DNA from: Zeus faber
Taxonomy: Eukaryota; Chordata; Actinopteri; Zeiformes; Zeidae
Reading direction: 5' to 3'
DNA: 64,000 bases
Assembly (NCBI GenBank): GCA_960531495.1
Contig: OY482851.1
Span: forward strand, 27,006,033-27,070,032
Shown here: one piece after another, positions 48,951 to 60,864 of the stretch
Position numbering within the stretch: position 1 is the first letter of the stretch
Layout of the letters: each line of letters opens with the position of its first letter
Position numbers and translations under genes: made by a program
Notes under the pieces: generated by a model
Seen by the model: the letters and a program-made list of their open reading frames with translations, nothing else
Database searches by the model: none
Told to the model about the DNA's origin: nothing

Positions 48951-51399
48951 CTCGCTATCTCCTCCCATGAATTCAACGCCATCTGGTTATTTTTGTGGTC
49001 ATGCATGGATGGACAGTACCGATTGATCCTGCGGACCTCTTCGCACAACCCACCTTCAGAATGTGTCCATCTTGGACCATCTTACCTGAAGCGCCTGGCA
49101 TGGAGTTCCAAAAATTGGAATGTCACTTTGTAAATTGTAGAGGTAGTAATAAAAAAAAGAAAAAAATTGTCAGATGGGTACGATGTGATCTTATATCTGG
49201 CCACCTGAAGCTCAGCATTCCGACGTAATTGTGCATATAAGTGCCATTCCAAGTTCACATCTTTTAACAAGCTTGACCTTCAACTGCCCCTCAGATCTGT
49301 CCTCTGTGGGCTAGATAACGTAAATGAAGAGCACTTAGCATTTGAAGAGGCCGCAGATATGTCAGAAATTATGCATCTGATGTAAATTTGGGGGGCCCCA
49401 TTGTGTCTTTATTCATCCCGTGCATCCAAAACAGCGAGTTGGATGAGTAACGGGTGGGGGTGAGGGCGGGATGTTAACTCAACCCTCTGGCATTTTCTCC
49501 AGGAGAACTTATTTTGTTTGATTGTTGCGGATGACAATTTCTGCCCTCCACTGACTCTCAGTAGGGGCCAACAGTGGAGCCTCCGGTTCCGGAGAGGCCA
49601 CCCGTCGACGAGGGAGAGGGGGATAGTCGAAGGGGGGTCGGGGTGGGTGATTTCCTGGCCATTGATCCCTGACGCACTACCAAGTGCACGGGAGTGTCCA
49701 TCATTGTACATTGTCAGTCCATCTCAGTTTAATTTGTTTTTGACCAAACCTGTGTGGACAGTCCCCCTGTTTTTGGCAGGTCTTCATAAATCTTACAGCA
49801 TCTCAGTAGCTCACCACAGCCAAATGAGGTTAAAAGGTGTAGGAGTGGGGAAGAAATCATGGTTCACCAACTGAGGGGCCTCCCCCTCCCTTCTAGTTTC
49901 CCCACCCGACCATACCGTGCCCACATGAGCCCATTGGAGATCGGCCAAGGTTGACCATTCCTACTATTTCCTCTCCCTCATCCTCCAGTGTCCTCTTTTT
50001 TATACCATCGAACAAAACTAACAGCAACATTGCCCACACCAGTCCCTACCCCCATTCCCGCCTGTCCATCCATCCCTAGTGCTTACCCCGAATTGGCTTC
50101 GTTGAACACAGAGGATCAGAGTATGAAAATAAGTTCACAAGTGTTCATGTTAAATTCTTCCTACGTCTCCGGGGGGACACAGGGGTAAGGGAATCAATAG
50201 TTTTTCATTAACATTAACCAATAAGTTTTTATTTTTTTGATTTGATTGGTACACATTGTACACAGCTGTCAAGGTCAACGACACATGATTGGTTGAAGAA
50301 CAGCGCACAATAGAGAGTAATTTGTGGGTCCTTATGTACCTTCACCTGCCCGATAACCATGACTGTTCTGAGAATGATTGGGTAACACCATTTGAATGCC
50401 GTATGTGTTCATAAATGAATAATAATAAGAATAATAATGCCTGGAAAAGTTCAGCATAGAAAGTGGAAGAAGTGGTTCATATACATTTCACAATTAACAG
50501 CTTGGGAGTTACTTTCAATTCCTATGTTTCGAGAAGTAAGAGTGGAATAATTGATCGAAGTCAATAAGGACTGAAACTTAGATAATGATTAGGATTGGAT
50601 TTATTATCAGTACTTAATCATATGCGTGTAATACTGGGCAGTAAACTTGATGCATTGACTTCTTGAAATCTTTGTTGTGGATCACAGTGCCAACCACAAC
50701 AAGGAGGTGAAATACTATACATGGCTTGACGTTAACACGCAAGCCCCAGTGGAGATGGTGCCAACATGAAACCAGTAAAAGTAGAGACACTAGTAAGTAG
50801 TAGAGCAAGAGGGGAGTAGCAGGTTTAATCAAAACAAAATGCTCAAACTACTTAAATGATTAAAGGCATGTATTTATATTATTATAAGGCATGGTAAATT
50901 GTAATCCGCCTGTATCCTTGATACAACTTCAACACCTTACTTAGCAACAACAACTCTGTTGCAGCAACTCCATTTAGATTTTCCAAGTACCAGTTGTTTT
51001 GTTTTTTTACAATTCCATATAACTTGCACTGAATACACAGAATACATTCACGATATCAATGTCCATTTGCATCATTACCGAGGTAGGGTCCTAGGGTCTG
51101 TGTACTGTAGGTCAGTATTTACTGTCTGTATTGTGCATGTATTATGTGTCAGTATTTACTGTCAGTTCCTGCATGAATGCCAGCAAAACAAAATGTCGGC
51201 GCTTTATTGTGCCGGAAGACTAATGTGACTTTCATTCTGATTTTGAATTAAAATTATTGTTTTGAGAACTCCAGGAAACAATGGGTTGAGGAGACATCTA
51301 GAGTAGTTCTGTCTCGGGAAAAAGGGGGAAAGTCCCATCGGAGAGCATGCAGCGAGGTCTCACCTCAGCTCCTGGGGAGACAAAGTCTTTGAACTAGAG

Positions 51400-51400
<1 letters not shown>
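48951..51400. other. Noncoding sequence, no gene seen
   Basis: Unique sequence with no recognised coding exon. Relatively GC-rich at 49390-49700. Confidence 0.5.

Positions 51401-51488
<88 letters not shown>
51401..51488 (+). repeat. (TA)44 microsatellite
   Basis: Perfect TA tract that abuts the left end of the Tc1-like element; its last TA serves as the target duplication. Confidence 0.97.
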
Positions 51489-51491
<3 letters not shown>

Positions 51492-52374
51492 GGATCAGCC
51501 ACAACATTAAAACCACTGACAGGTGAAGTGTATAACATTGCTCATCTCATTTCAGTTGTATCTGTCAAGAGGTGGGATATATTAGGCAGCTAGTGAACAG
51601 TCAGCTCGTGAAGTTGATGTGTTGGAAGCAGGAAAAATGGACAAGCATAAGGATCTGAGTGACTTTGACAAGTGCCAAATTGTGATGGCTAGACGACTGG
51701 GTCAGAATATCTCCAAAACAGCAGGTCTTATGGGGTTTTCCCGGTATGCAGTGGTTAGTACCTACCAAAAGTGGTCAAAGGAAGGACAACTGCCGACATG
51801 GGCGCCCATGGGCTCATTGATGCGCATGGGGAGTAAAGTCTAGCATGTCTGGTCCCATCCCACAGAAGAGCTACTGGTGCACAAATTGCTGAAAAAGTTA
51901 ATGCTGCTATGATAGAAAGGTGTCATAACACAGTACATCACAGCTTGCTGTGTATGGGGCTGCGTAGCCGCTGACCGGTCAGAATGGCCATGCTGACCCC
52001 TGTCCACCGCCGAAAGCGCCTACAATGGGCATGTGAGTGTCAGAACTGGACCATGGAGGAATGAAGGAAGGTGGCCAACTTCCTCCATTGCTGGTCTGAT
52101 GAATAAAGTCATTTTTATACACCATGTGGATGGCCGGGGTTAGATCTGTTGGATGTGCTAGAACAATAAGCCCAATCCATGGATGCCCAACCTCGCAATT
52201 TACAGGACTTAAAGGATCTGCAGCTAACGTCTTGGTGATTGATACCACAGGACACCTTCAGAGGTCTTGTGGAGTCCATGCCTTGACGGGTCAGAGCTCT
52301 TTCGGTGGCACGGGGGGGGCTACACAATATTAGTAGTTATTAGTAGTGGTTTTAAATGTTCTGGCTGATCGGTG
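51489..52374 (+). mobile_element. Degenerate Tc1/mariner element inserted in (TA)n
   Basis: Left end CACGGATCAGCCACAACATT and right end, read in reverse, CACCGATCAGCCAGAACATT are inverted repeats that continue into AAAACCAC. TA flanks both ends (51487-51488 and 52375-52376). The 886-bp length is short for a Tc1 element, and most of the catalytic coding region appears deleted. It follows a perfect TA microsatellite, a natural hot spot for a TA-targeting element. Confidence 0.9.
51637..52340 (+). pseudogene. Tc1-family transposase pseudogene, internally deleted
   Basis: From ATG 51637 the frame gives [20 protein letters not shown], then [20 protein letters not shown], a recognisable Tc1 helix-turn-helix. 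The frame ends at a stop near 51841. Later fragments (for example MLTPVHRRKRLQWAC-like and GPWRNEGRWPTSS-like pieces near 51980-52090) show the middle of the protein. The QxDNAPxH and SPDLNPIE motifs cannot be found. Non-functional. Confidence 0.85.
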
Positions 52375-52376
52375 TA

Positions 52377-54095
52377 TAATCTGACTAGATGAGACTCACG
52401 GACATGCCCGACTACATGGCAGCATTCTGTTCCAAAATAAGATGCCCTGCCTCCAAACAAGGAAATACCAAAGGGAATCTGTATAACTGTATTGGATGTG
52501 AAAAAGACAGAAGCCAATCGCAGAAAATGTTGTCACTTCACACACCTGCTACTAAGTGCTCAGGGTATTCTGTTTGCATCGTCTGTTCTACACCTAGGAT
52601 TAACAAGGATTCAGAGACGGACTGGCATGTATTTAGCACTCAACGCCCTGATCAGAGCTATTAAGGTGAGTCGTCCTTATTAAACAAAAGGTTTTGCATC
52701 CACACCCCAAGCCATGACACAGAGATAATTTGTTTTGATGTAGTGCACCACAGCTGCTGACTCTTAAACATCTGAAGTACCTCCCGAGTAATGGAGCAAT
52801 TTGGACCATAGGGCTTCAGCTGTGATGAGAATACTGTAGATCATTTAGAAATTGGATGGCCCTGTCCCTACTTTGTATTTATTTCCCTAGGTGCCCCTAT
52901 AATTGCTGCTCCCCGATTGCTGTTTGGATCCTGTTACGGGCTGGGCCAGCTATCTGCTCTTGAATAGCGGCCAGGAATGATTTGGCCCATTCATTGTGAT
53001 AAACAATACCGCCCCATATTCCACAAAGTTACTATCTACTCCTGGCACATGGTTACAGAAGGTCTACGTTGATCCACAAGTGTAAACAATATATATCTTT
53101 CTCTCGCATGGAGAGACTTCTGATTAATTAGAATGTTGGAGTATGAGCGATCACAATTATAAAATTGACTAAGTGAAGTCCTATGTTCTTTTTTCAACGT
53201 TCTATCTTTTTTTTTCTCAGAAGATTTGGTATAATTATACTAGCTCTAAGCTCTCCGCTAAAATCTAGGCTTAAACTTCATTTTCCTCCCCTAAGCAGTC
53301 AATAATTTAGTAGTTCTGCTCTGCAAGACTTATTTCAGTAATTTCCTCCACAAAGCCACCCCCTCATGGATCAATAATGTTCATTGTCTGTGTAATAGCA
53401 TTTATTGGAAAACATTGCGACAGCAGAAGAGACATGCAGGCAAAACTCTAAGTGGGTCCATTAAGATATTTGTCGATGCCTGCCGCGGCCTTCACAACTG
53501 TATATCAGTGGGATCAGTTCCTGATCCCCCTTTTGCTTTGTGTTATCCTGCGTGTTGATAGACACACTTTTTAGCCTGTTTTCACAGGTGTGATTGGGAT
53601 GTGTTCCAGCATCACAGCAGTCAGACAGAATGTCCACAGAAGCTGTGACAGATCATCCGCTTGATGAATGAGCCTGAGCTAGCACTGGCTCAATCACTGC
53701 CACTTCCCTCCCAGGCCCCGTGTCCTCCTCCCTCCATCCCTCCATCCCATTCACCAGGTGCACCAACATGCCAACTTAGACCAAATCACTCACCTCCAAT
53801 TAGACTGACCTTAATGCCTTTTGACCTTGATGATGGTGTTTGCGTACGTCTTTGGTTTTGCGTTGTGTGCGTCAATGGGATTGCGTTGCAAGGTACTTTA
53901 CACACAAACACAGGGTTTGACTCAGTTTGTTGTGGGGCTGTGCTGCTGGGCTTGCAGTCCCATAGTGAAGATGGAGTCCTGCTTACTGCCGTGTGCACAC
54001 CACATTCAGGAGAATTATGGACTTGCTAGCACCCACACACTCTATCACACACATAGCCATTCAGATATGCAAAATACGTGTGCTTAAGTGCACTC

Positions 54096-54099
<4 letters not shown>
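52377..54099. other. Noncoding sequence, possible conserved elements
   Basis: Unique. 52690-53060 (GGAGCAATTTGGACC, TATAATTGCTGC, CATTGTGATAAAC motifs) looks like conserved noncoding DNA. A 122-codon ORF at 53661-54029 has no motifs. Confidence 0.45.
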
Positions 54100-54186
<87 letters not shown>

Positions 54187-54189
54187 GTG
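54100..54189 (+). repeat. (TG)n microsatellite
   Basis: About 45 TG units, nearly perfect, with one GCG near the right end. Confidence 0.97.
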
Positions 54190-55003
54190 CGATTGTTGCC
54201 TGAGCTCTGACACCATGCATCCCCTCGAAGAGAGCAGCAGTACATCTTCTCCCAGGGGGGGTCGACGTGCTGACCCAAGAGGGGAGCCGAGGCAGCGTAG
54301 GGTCAATGGAGATGTAACGCTTCAGCTGCACAATCTGACAGGCCTAATGCAGCCATTTGTAATGAGATTCTCCAGCACAGTTCCAGCTATCTGTTTACAG
54401 CCTGCTGTGGCACCAGGCTACGCTGCCCATTCTTCAGCATTCCCTTTCATTACACGGCCTGTGTCTTCTGGGCTGCTAAACAAGTGATTGCATCTGAGAG
54501 ATGTTTTCGCTCACTGCATTGAAGCTGTTTATTGCGCAATAAAATTTGCTGTCCGGAAACTCATGGTTCGACGAATCTTATTCTGACAGCAGGGGGGAGT
54601 TTGTTTTTTTTAGCCGACCTGCCTGTGTTTGACTTTAAACACATTTTAATACATGCAGGTGTTGCAGCATTAAAGGTTCTCACCAGCTGTGAATTCCAAA
54701 CTAAGTCATGATGGATCAGTTGGTATAAGATCAACAATAAGCTTTCAAAATATAGGACTGCATTGATCATCATGTTTGATATTTTCCATTGCCTTTATTA
54801 CTAACCTGGCATGATTGACATTTTAGGAGACAATATCCGTTTTATCATCCCAACTCCCCCCATGCATTTTTTTTTTTTGGCAACCGATAATGCTAGACAG
54901 CCGGCCTTGAAAACTTCCTCCTGAATGGTTTTGCAATGTCAACTATTAGTCATTGCAATGAAGGAAGTATCCTGGGGTTTTTTTTACACAGTGAATATTA
55001 ATG
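54190..55003. other. Noncoding sequence, possible conserved element
   Basis: 54300-54560 is non-repetitive with CAGCTG, TGTAATGAGATT and GAAGCTGTTTATTGCGCAAT motifs, in the style of conserved noncoding DNA. No gene seen. Confidence 0.45.
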
Positions 55004-55108
55004 TGTGGCAGTTCCGCTTGCCACACACCACCCAAGTGGCGTTTTCAGGGCCCTCGGACCCAGAGACACAGGCGATGGGGTTGAAAACACACCCGTTTTA
55101 TTTTAGAG

Positions 55109-55977
55109 CAGGGGTCTCAAACTTGCGGCCCACGGGCCAATTGAGGCCCGCGGGACGATATTTTGTGGCCCTCTACTTGACATCGAAGTTTATTGTTAGT
55201 GCGGCCTGCGCGTTTTTCTCACACGCACCTTGTTGCCGAGTTGTTGCGCGAGTCATTGCCCTGGGCGTTTTGTATTTATTTTAGCACTTATGGGCTACCA
55301 TAGCTCAGGCTCGTGACAGCTTCCGGTGGGGTTTGTTGACAAGTTAGCCAACGTGTTAGTCACTTGGTTGAAACGTGATTCCGGAGTGACACTTAGCGGA
55401 AGGAAAATATATCCTGTCAGCCAGTGCAAGGTACAGAGGACTTAGGAAGAAAGAAGAAGAAGAAACAGTCTTTATTCATCATACAACACACCACACTATA
55501 ACACATGCTTGCACACACACACACATGCACATGCTTTGATGGTGGCCGGTGAAATGTATTCTCTGCATTTAACCCGTCCTGGCTTGTCCTTCCTCTGGGG
55601 GCACAGCCAGGAGCAGTGGGCAGCATACGTGGACGCGCCCGGGGACCAGGTGATAAATGTCCATCGCTGGTCAGACGATGATGGGTGCATGTTTTTTAGT
55701 GGGGGTCCTTACTGACGTGAGGTGGAGGAAACCCCATGTGAGCACGGGGAGAACATGCAAACTCCACACAGAAAGGCTCCTATTTGGGAGATAACCCGCC
55801 GGAGCACGGAGTGGGCGGACTCAACAAGAGTAATCAGTGACCTAATAAAGACAGCAGAGTGTTGCAATAGGAAAGGGAAAAGAAGTTGTACTTTTTTTGT
55901 GGAATACTTGATGCGGCCCAGCCTCCCCCAGACTCTACCTCCAGAGGCCCCCAGGTTAGTTGAGTTTGAGACCCCTG
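55109..55977. mobile_element. hAT-type element, 869 bp, with exact 8-bp duplication
   Basis: Terminal inverted repeats CAGGGGTCTCAAACT at the left and AGTTTGAGACCCCTG at the right match over 15 bp. TTTTAGAG is duplicated at 55101-55108 and 55978-55985. The inner left end has GCGGCCCACGGGCC and GGCCCGCGGGACGATATTTT, typical of fish non-autonomous hAT copies. No hAT transposase is present. It splits dispersed-repeat copy C and itself carries another repeat fragment. Confidence 0.92.
55440..55800. mobile_element. Repeat fragment nested inside the hAT element
   Basis: Begins with a GAA-rich stretch and CAGTCTTTATTCATCATAC, and includes TGGAGGAAACCCC, GGGGAGAACATGCAAACTCC and ACACAGAAAGG. The last block is a piece of a very common fish dispersed repeat, as I recall it. 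Boundaries are approximate and the class is not assigned. Confidence 0.5.
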
Positions 55978-56052
55978 TTTTAGAGGCTCGGTGGAACAAG
56001 CCCCGAGCAGATGGAAAACATGTCTTTAAAAGGGCTCCTCTCTTGTGTGTGA

Positions 56053-57289
56053 AAGTATGAAAGTAAATACTATGAAAGTATAACACATATAAATGTAGAT
56101 GGATAATGAAGAGTTAAGTACACAAGCACAATCAGGTATAGTATAAATGTTAAAGGGGAGCTTGGGAAACCTTTTCCCAAACCCGAATGTAAAAATATGG
56201 ATTCAGTGATGTTGTGATTCAGTGATGTTGTTACATTTATGATGTAGTTATCGAAGACATGCTGATGTTTGCTCTGTGGGCAATTCCAGGTTCGTCCCAT
56301 CAATGGCAGAGGGTGTTAAGCTCCTGAAATATTACACCTGGCTGCGCAAACAGAGGCTGGCTCTCTCATTCTGATCACCGCCCCCACCACAATTCCTGAG
56401 CTTTCGTTCTCTTTCAGTTAGTTGTTTTTCAGCGCTGATACGCCGTGTCATCTGATGCCTATCACACAGTGGAGAGTTGTTTTTCTTTCATTAAAACCTG
56501 ACAGAGTTGAACACACTGGCCAGAGAACCCGAGGACACAACAAAGGATGGATGCAAACCTGCACAATCGGACCCTTCTGCATTCACTGCTATCAATCTCT
56601 CGTACACACTATCTAGAATAGGCATTTGGCAAAAATAAAAGAATCGCCAGCAGCAGGTTTTTTTTTTGTTGTTGTTTTTTTTTGCAGAAAACAGTGATGT
56701 TTTCCAGGAGGATCAATTATTTCATTGTGTAAACAAAGATCTGTCCGTTCGTCCAGCTGAGCTATTGTCGAAAGGCTGATATTAAATCATAGCTATAAAA
56801 CTCTGGGCAACACTGAATTGCGTTAGCCATACGAAGATGGAGTAGTGTGCATAGCTTGACAGGATGTCTGACCCTTGGGCCAAACCAGAAGTGACACGTC
56901 ACTGTCACGAAATCGGTGCAAAAAGCGCAATTTTATCGATTGGTCAATTCACACGGGGTCTGTCTTCATTCTGTCTATGACGCCCTACCGAAAGCAGCAC
57001 TCTCCAGACTTTCTACTGAAACTACAAATTGCGGAATGGAACAAGCTTTAATGGGTTAAAGTGAATCTTTGCTTTTCGCCTTCGCTTTTCATTTCATTCG
57101 CATTTCCAGTCAGGTCAGCTGGCTGGTGGCGGCCATTCTGAGTGACTGGCAGTTGGTGCGTAAAGATTCCTACAGAGCTGGACGGGCACTAGGACCCCCG
57201 AGACTACTAAATTTCAGGGTGAAATAACGCAAACACAACTGAAATATAACAGGGAATCCAGAACTACCTCCCAAGTATGAAGTTTAAGT
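56053..57289. other. Noncoding sequence, no gene seen
   Basis: Unique sequence up to the 5' truncation point of the LINE. A T-rich run lies near 56660-56682. Confidence 0.5.
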
Positions 57290-58551
57290 CTAATCCACCG
57301 AAACAGCCCTGTTGTCTGTGACAGAGGCCTTAAAAACTGCTAGAGCTGCTGCCAAATCCTCGGTTCTCATTCTGCTAGACTTATCAGCTGCTTTTGACAC
57401 TGTCAATCATTCCATACTCCTGTCCATACTCTCAAGTATGGACATAACGGGCAGTGCACTTTCCTGGTTCGAATCTTACCTTACTGGGCGCTCGTTCAGT
57501 GTGACATGGCGAGGCCAGCTGTCTGTGCCTCACAACCTCACCACAGGGGTGCCCCAAGGCTCGGTGCTAGGACCCCTCCTCTTTGCCATATACACCACCT
57601 CACTGGGCCCGATCATCCGCTCACATGGCTTTTCATATCACTGCTATGCGGATGATACTCAACTCTATCTGTCCTTCCCGCCCGACGACCCTACTGTCTC
57701 GACGCGGATCTCGGATTGTCTCGCTGACATATCCACATGGATGAAGGACTATCATCTTCAACTAAATCTGGCGAAAACGGAACTGCTGGTCTTCCCGGCC
57801 AAACAAGGTATTTATCACAACATTGATATTAAAATCGACTCTCTATCTCTTGTTTCTACCAAGGCTGCAAGGAATCTTGGTGTCATTATTGATGACCAAC
57901 TGACATTCTCAGACTATGTTGCCGCCGTCTCCCGGTCCTGCCGCTTCGCACTACTCAACATCCGAAAAGTCAGGCCGTACCTGACCCAATATGCCACTCA
58001 ACTGCTGGTACAAACCTTGGTGATGTCCCGTCTCGACTACTGCAACGCCCTCTTAACAGGCTTGCCGGCCTGTGCGGTGAAGCCACTACAGATGATACAG
58101 AATGCGGCGGCGCGACTGGTGTTCAACCAGCCAAAGAGGGCACATGTCACTCCGCTGCTCATCGAGCTCCACTGGTTACCTGTAGCCGCACATGTTGCCC
58201 CCCGGATGCTGCGCTCGTCAAATGAGCGTCGCCTGGCTCTGCCGGCCATACAGCCACGGCAATCCAGGCTATTCTCATTTGTAGTTCCACGTTGGTGGAA
58301 CGAGCTGCCAAAAATGACCAGAGCGGGGACCTCCCTCTCTGTCTTTAAGAAGCACCTGAAGACCCAGCTCTTCAGTGAGTACCTCCTGTCCTAACCTACA
58401 ATTACTTAGCACCACCTTGCAGTATTTATTGTTACACGAATGTTGTTGTTACACTAATCTCTGTCGCAATGTAGCTTGAATGTTATTCTCCCTTGTAAGT
58501 CGCTTTGGATAAAAGCGTCTGCTAAATGACTAAATGTAAATGTAAATGTAA
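57290..58551 (+). mobile_element. L2-clade LINE, 5'-truncated, with 3' tail
   Basis: It starts abruptly in the reverse transcriptase region and runs through the ORF2 C-terminus to a 3' UTR. The UTR ends in GTAAGTCGCTTTGGATAAAA, GCGTCTGCTAAATG and TAAATG repeats. 5' truncation is usual for target-primed insertion. The tail is shared with the fragment at 18990 and the SINE at 44110, so this family probably supplied the machinery that moved those SINEs. Confidence 0.93.
57293..58394 (+). pseudogene. L2 reverse transcriptase (ORF2) fragment
   Basis: The frame is already open after a TAA at 57293-57295 ([14 protein letters not shown]) and stays open for about 365 codons; numbering from ATG 57312. 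Motifs: [15 protein letters not shown] with catalytic D23, [14 protein letters not shown] (78-91), [12 protein letters not shown] with D114-D115, [11 protein letters not shown] (151-161) and [13 protein letters not shown] (187-199). The C-terminal part has [10 protein letters not shown] and LHWLPVAA. At about residue 293 the usual linker before LRSSNERRL is missing, an internal deletion of some 30 or more residues that keeps the frame. The endonuclease domain is lost by 5' truncation, so it cannot move by itself. Confidence 0.93.
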
Positions 58552-60063
58552 TCCTGGACGTGATATTTGTTTTCCTGCTGAAATTATAATATTTTCTTTA
58601 CACAACTGAGTTTTCATTTGTTGTGGGGGAAAATGTATTAGTTTGTTTATTTAACTCAGTGATCTAAGTAAGGGCCGCACATCAGCGATTTTATATATGT
58701 GGTTGATGCATACCAGGCTTGTTAATTCAATATTTTCACGAAATAAATGGGATCTACGCTCCAGTTTACGCTTTGCGCCCAGAAAAATAGGGCCAAGGTG
58801 TTTTGGAGCCTCCCGGCATGACACATTCACGACGGTGACACTTCCGCTTGATGTGACCTTCCATATTGATTAACATGGCAGCATATCTGAAGCGCTTTTG
58901 TGACGTTGAAGTGTGGCTTCTGGTGTGGTCCAGGGGTTAGGGTAGGGGTATGTCTGAGATAAGGCTAAAATAGCAAATCAGCACTGCTTGCACAAGAGAA
59001 GAGGATGCTGTCGCTGACTTAGATACAAAATAGAAGAAATGTTTGCAAAGGTTTGGAAGTTCACAACCTTGAAGATCACAACCTGGCTCAGCAGCAGCAA
59101 TAGTTGTGGTGAGGGAGAACCTCTAAAATCTGTGAATAGACCCACACATTATATTTTCCAAAAGCCATCAGTTGACATTGACTGTTATTGAGGAAGCCTG
59201 AGGGGTTGAAATACCCAAACAGTCTCTGAGTTACCGTATGTACACAAAGACAGATGTTGTCGTGCTTTCTGTGGTGGTTTTCATTCTTTTTTTTTCAGCA
59301 TCCAGAACTCCATGCCAAAGCCAACACAAGTTACACCGCACCGGTACAGTAAGTAACACAGGTTCAGTGGCAGACATGAAGTCCAAAAGTCAAGCAACAA
59401 TTGTTCACTAAACTGTCGGAATGATTTCTACTCACTTTCGGCCCAGTGGCTTTTCTCTGAGCATCTACTGAAACGCAGACTTGCAAAAGGAGGCATTGTT
59501 TTGTTTTGGTGTGGAAAGGTGAAAGGGTGTAATACTCAGGGACCGTGTGCGATGGACGGATGGATGCTGACTGACGCTGCTGTCGGCAGCAGACCTCTCA
59601 GAGACTTTGGGATCCCTTTCTCCTCTCCCATCCTTCCCCATCCTGCCCCCTTCTCCTGCCCCAACCTCTGGATCCTGACAGATAAGCTGCCAAACATACA
59701 CCTACTCACATCGCCCAACAACTTTCTCAACCTTCTTCTTTCGCATTTTTATTTTTTGTACCTTGCCCTTCAGTCTTTCTCAATACTTTCTTCATCCTCG
59801 TCCTCTGTTCCCCCACTCTTCCTCTTCTATTTCTTTTTCACCCTGGAGTGTGGGGGAGTATATTGAAAACCTACCATGAATACATTATGAAGGACACATC
59901 AGTCTGCCTTTAACCACAAGAACGGTGCATTTGTAAACCAGGAATTCTTCTCACCATCATCTACTCAAACAGCAGAATCTGACACTTTTGTAACATAGAT
60001 TTGGTATAGCTTTTCAGCTTAAATCTTAGGACTCTCTGTGTTGTCCCAACAGGTCTTTGTATG
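58552..60063. other. Noncoding sequence, no gene seen
   Basis: Unique sequence; a 121-codon C/T-rich ORF at 59501-59866 has no motif. Confidence 0.5.
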
Positions 60064-60250
60064 TGTGGCAGTTCTGCCTGTCACACGCCTTCCAAGTGGC
60101 CTTTTCAGGGCCCTCTGTCACAGAGGCACACAGGCAGAGGTGGTGCAAACACACCAGTTTATTGTAGAAAGTTGGAAAGATGTAACAAGCCGGGAGCAGA
60201 TAGATACACGTCATGACAGAGGCTCTCAAAGAATGACAAAGACCCTTCAT
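60064..60250 (+). repeat. Unnamed dispersed repeat, copy D
   Basis: Starts TGTGGCAGTTCTGCCTGTCA, then TTTTCAGGGCCCTC, CAGAGGCACACAGGCAGAGG, AGTTTATTGTAGAAAG, ACAAGCCGGGAGCAGAT and GTCATGACAGAGGCTCTC. It aligns with copy A from the head through the middle, then ends at the (TG)n tract in the position where copy A has its own short GT run. Confidence 0.8.
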
Positions 60251-60253
60251 TAA

Positions 60254-60402
<149 letters not shown>

Positions 60403-60649
60403 CAAACCCAGGAAGTCTGATTGTGAATTCAACCCATCAGTGCTCCACATCACCTGCACCATATGGAAGATCAGTCTTCCCTGATGGAGTTACAGAACTT
60501 TTCCTGGGAGGAATTTTTAACACTCCGTCGCTCTGAATAAAAGATGCATGCAGGGATTTGCATGGACGGCCTAAGCCTGGCGCTTGTCAATTATGTAATT
60601 CGCGCAACTGCTGCCTGGTGAAACACTTTGCTCTCCAAAAAGACAATAC
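60403..60649. other. Noncoding sequence
   Basis: Short unique stretch before the SINE. Confidence 0.5.
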
Positions 60650-60657
60650 GAGATTCT

Positions 60658-60856
60658 AAAGATTTTTTTTGACATTTTCATGCTTTATTCAATAGTGACA
60701 GTGCGGCGAGAAAGGGAAGGCAGGGGACAAAGAGAGATGGGATGACATGCGACAAATGGCCTCGTGCCGGAATCGAACCCCGGCGGCTGCAATAAGGACT
60801 CAGCCTTGTATATGGTACGCTCTACCCGGTCAGCCTTGTGGGCGCCCCCACAACAT
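60658..60856 (-). mobile_element. tRNA-derived SINE, minus strand, with target duplication
   Basis: On the minus strand it has a perfect polymerase III B box (GGTTCGATTCC, 60769-60779 on plus), a tRNA-like head ending near 60850, GCATGTCATCCCATCTCTCT, an AATAAAGCATG tail and an A-run. GAGATTCT is repeated at 60650-60657 and 60857-60864, a plausible target-site duplication. It differs in body and tail from the SINE at 43991, so two SINE families are present. Confidence 0.85.
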
Positions 60857-60864
60857 GAGATTCT

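Larger units (their letters stand above)
55004..56052 (+). repeat. Unnamed dispersed repeat, copy C, split by a hAT element
   Basis: The left part (55004-55108) starts TGTGGCAGTTCCGCTTGCCA (hairpin with one G-T pair) and contains TTTTCAGGGCCCTC, AGAGACACAGGCGATGGGGT and GTTGAAAACA. The right part (55986 to about 56052) resumes with GGTGGAACAAGCCCCGAGCA, GATGGAAAACATG and AAGGGCTCCTC, matching the middle of copies A and B. The gap is exactly the hAT insertion 55109-55977 plus its duplicated 8 bp. Confidence 0.82.

Noticed and set aside
53661..54029. 122-codon Pro-rich ORF
   Set aside because: Composition follows C-rich DNA; no homology-like motif or splice context.
55709..56086. 125-codon minus-strand and 112-codon plus-strand ORFs
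   Set aside because: Both lie in the nested hAT and dispersed-repeat sequence and have no own motifs.
60769..60840. tRNA gene on the minus strand
   Set aside because: The B box is perfect but the A-box region is degenerate, and the sequence continues into a SINE body with target duplication.
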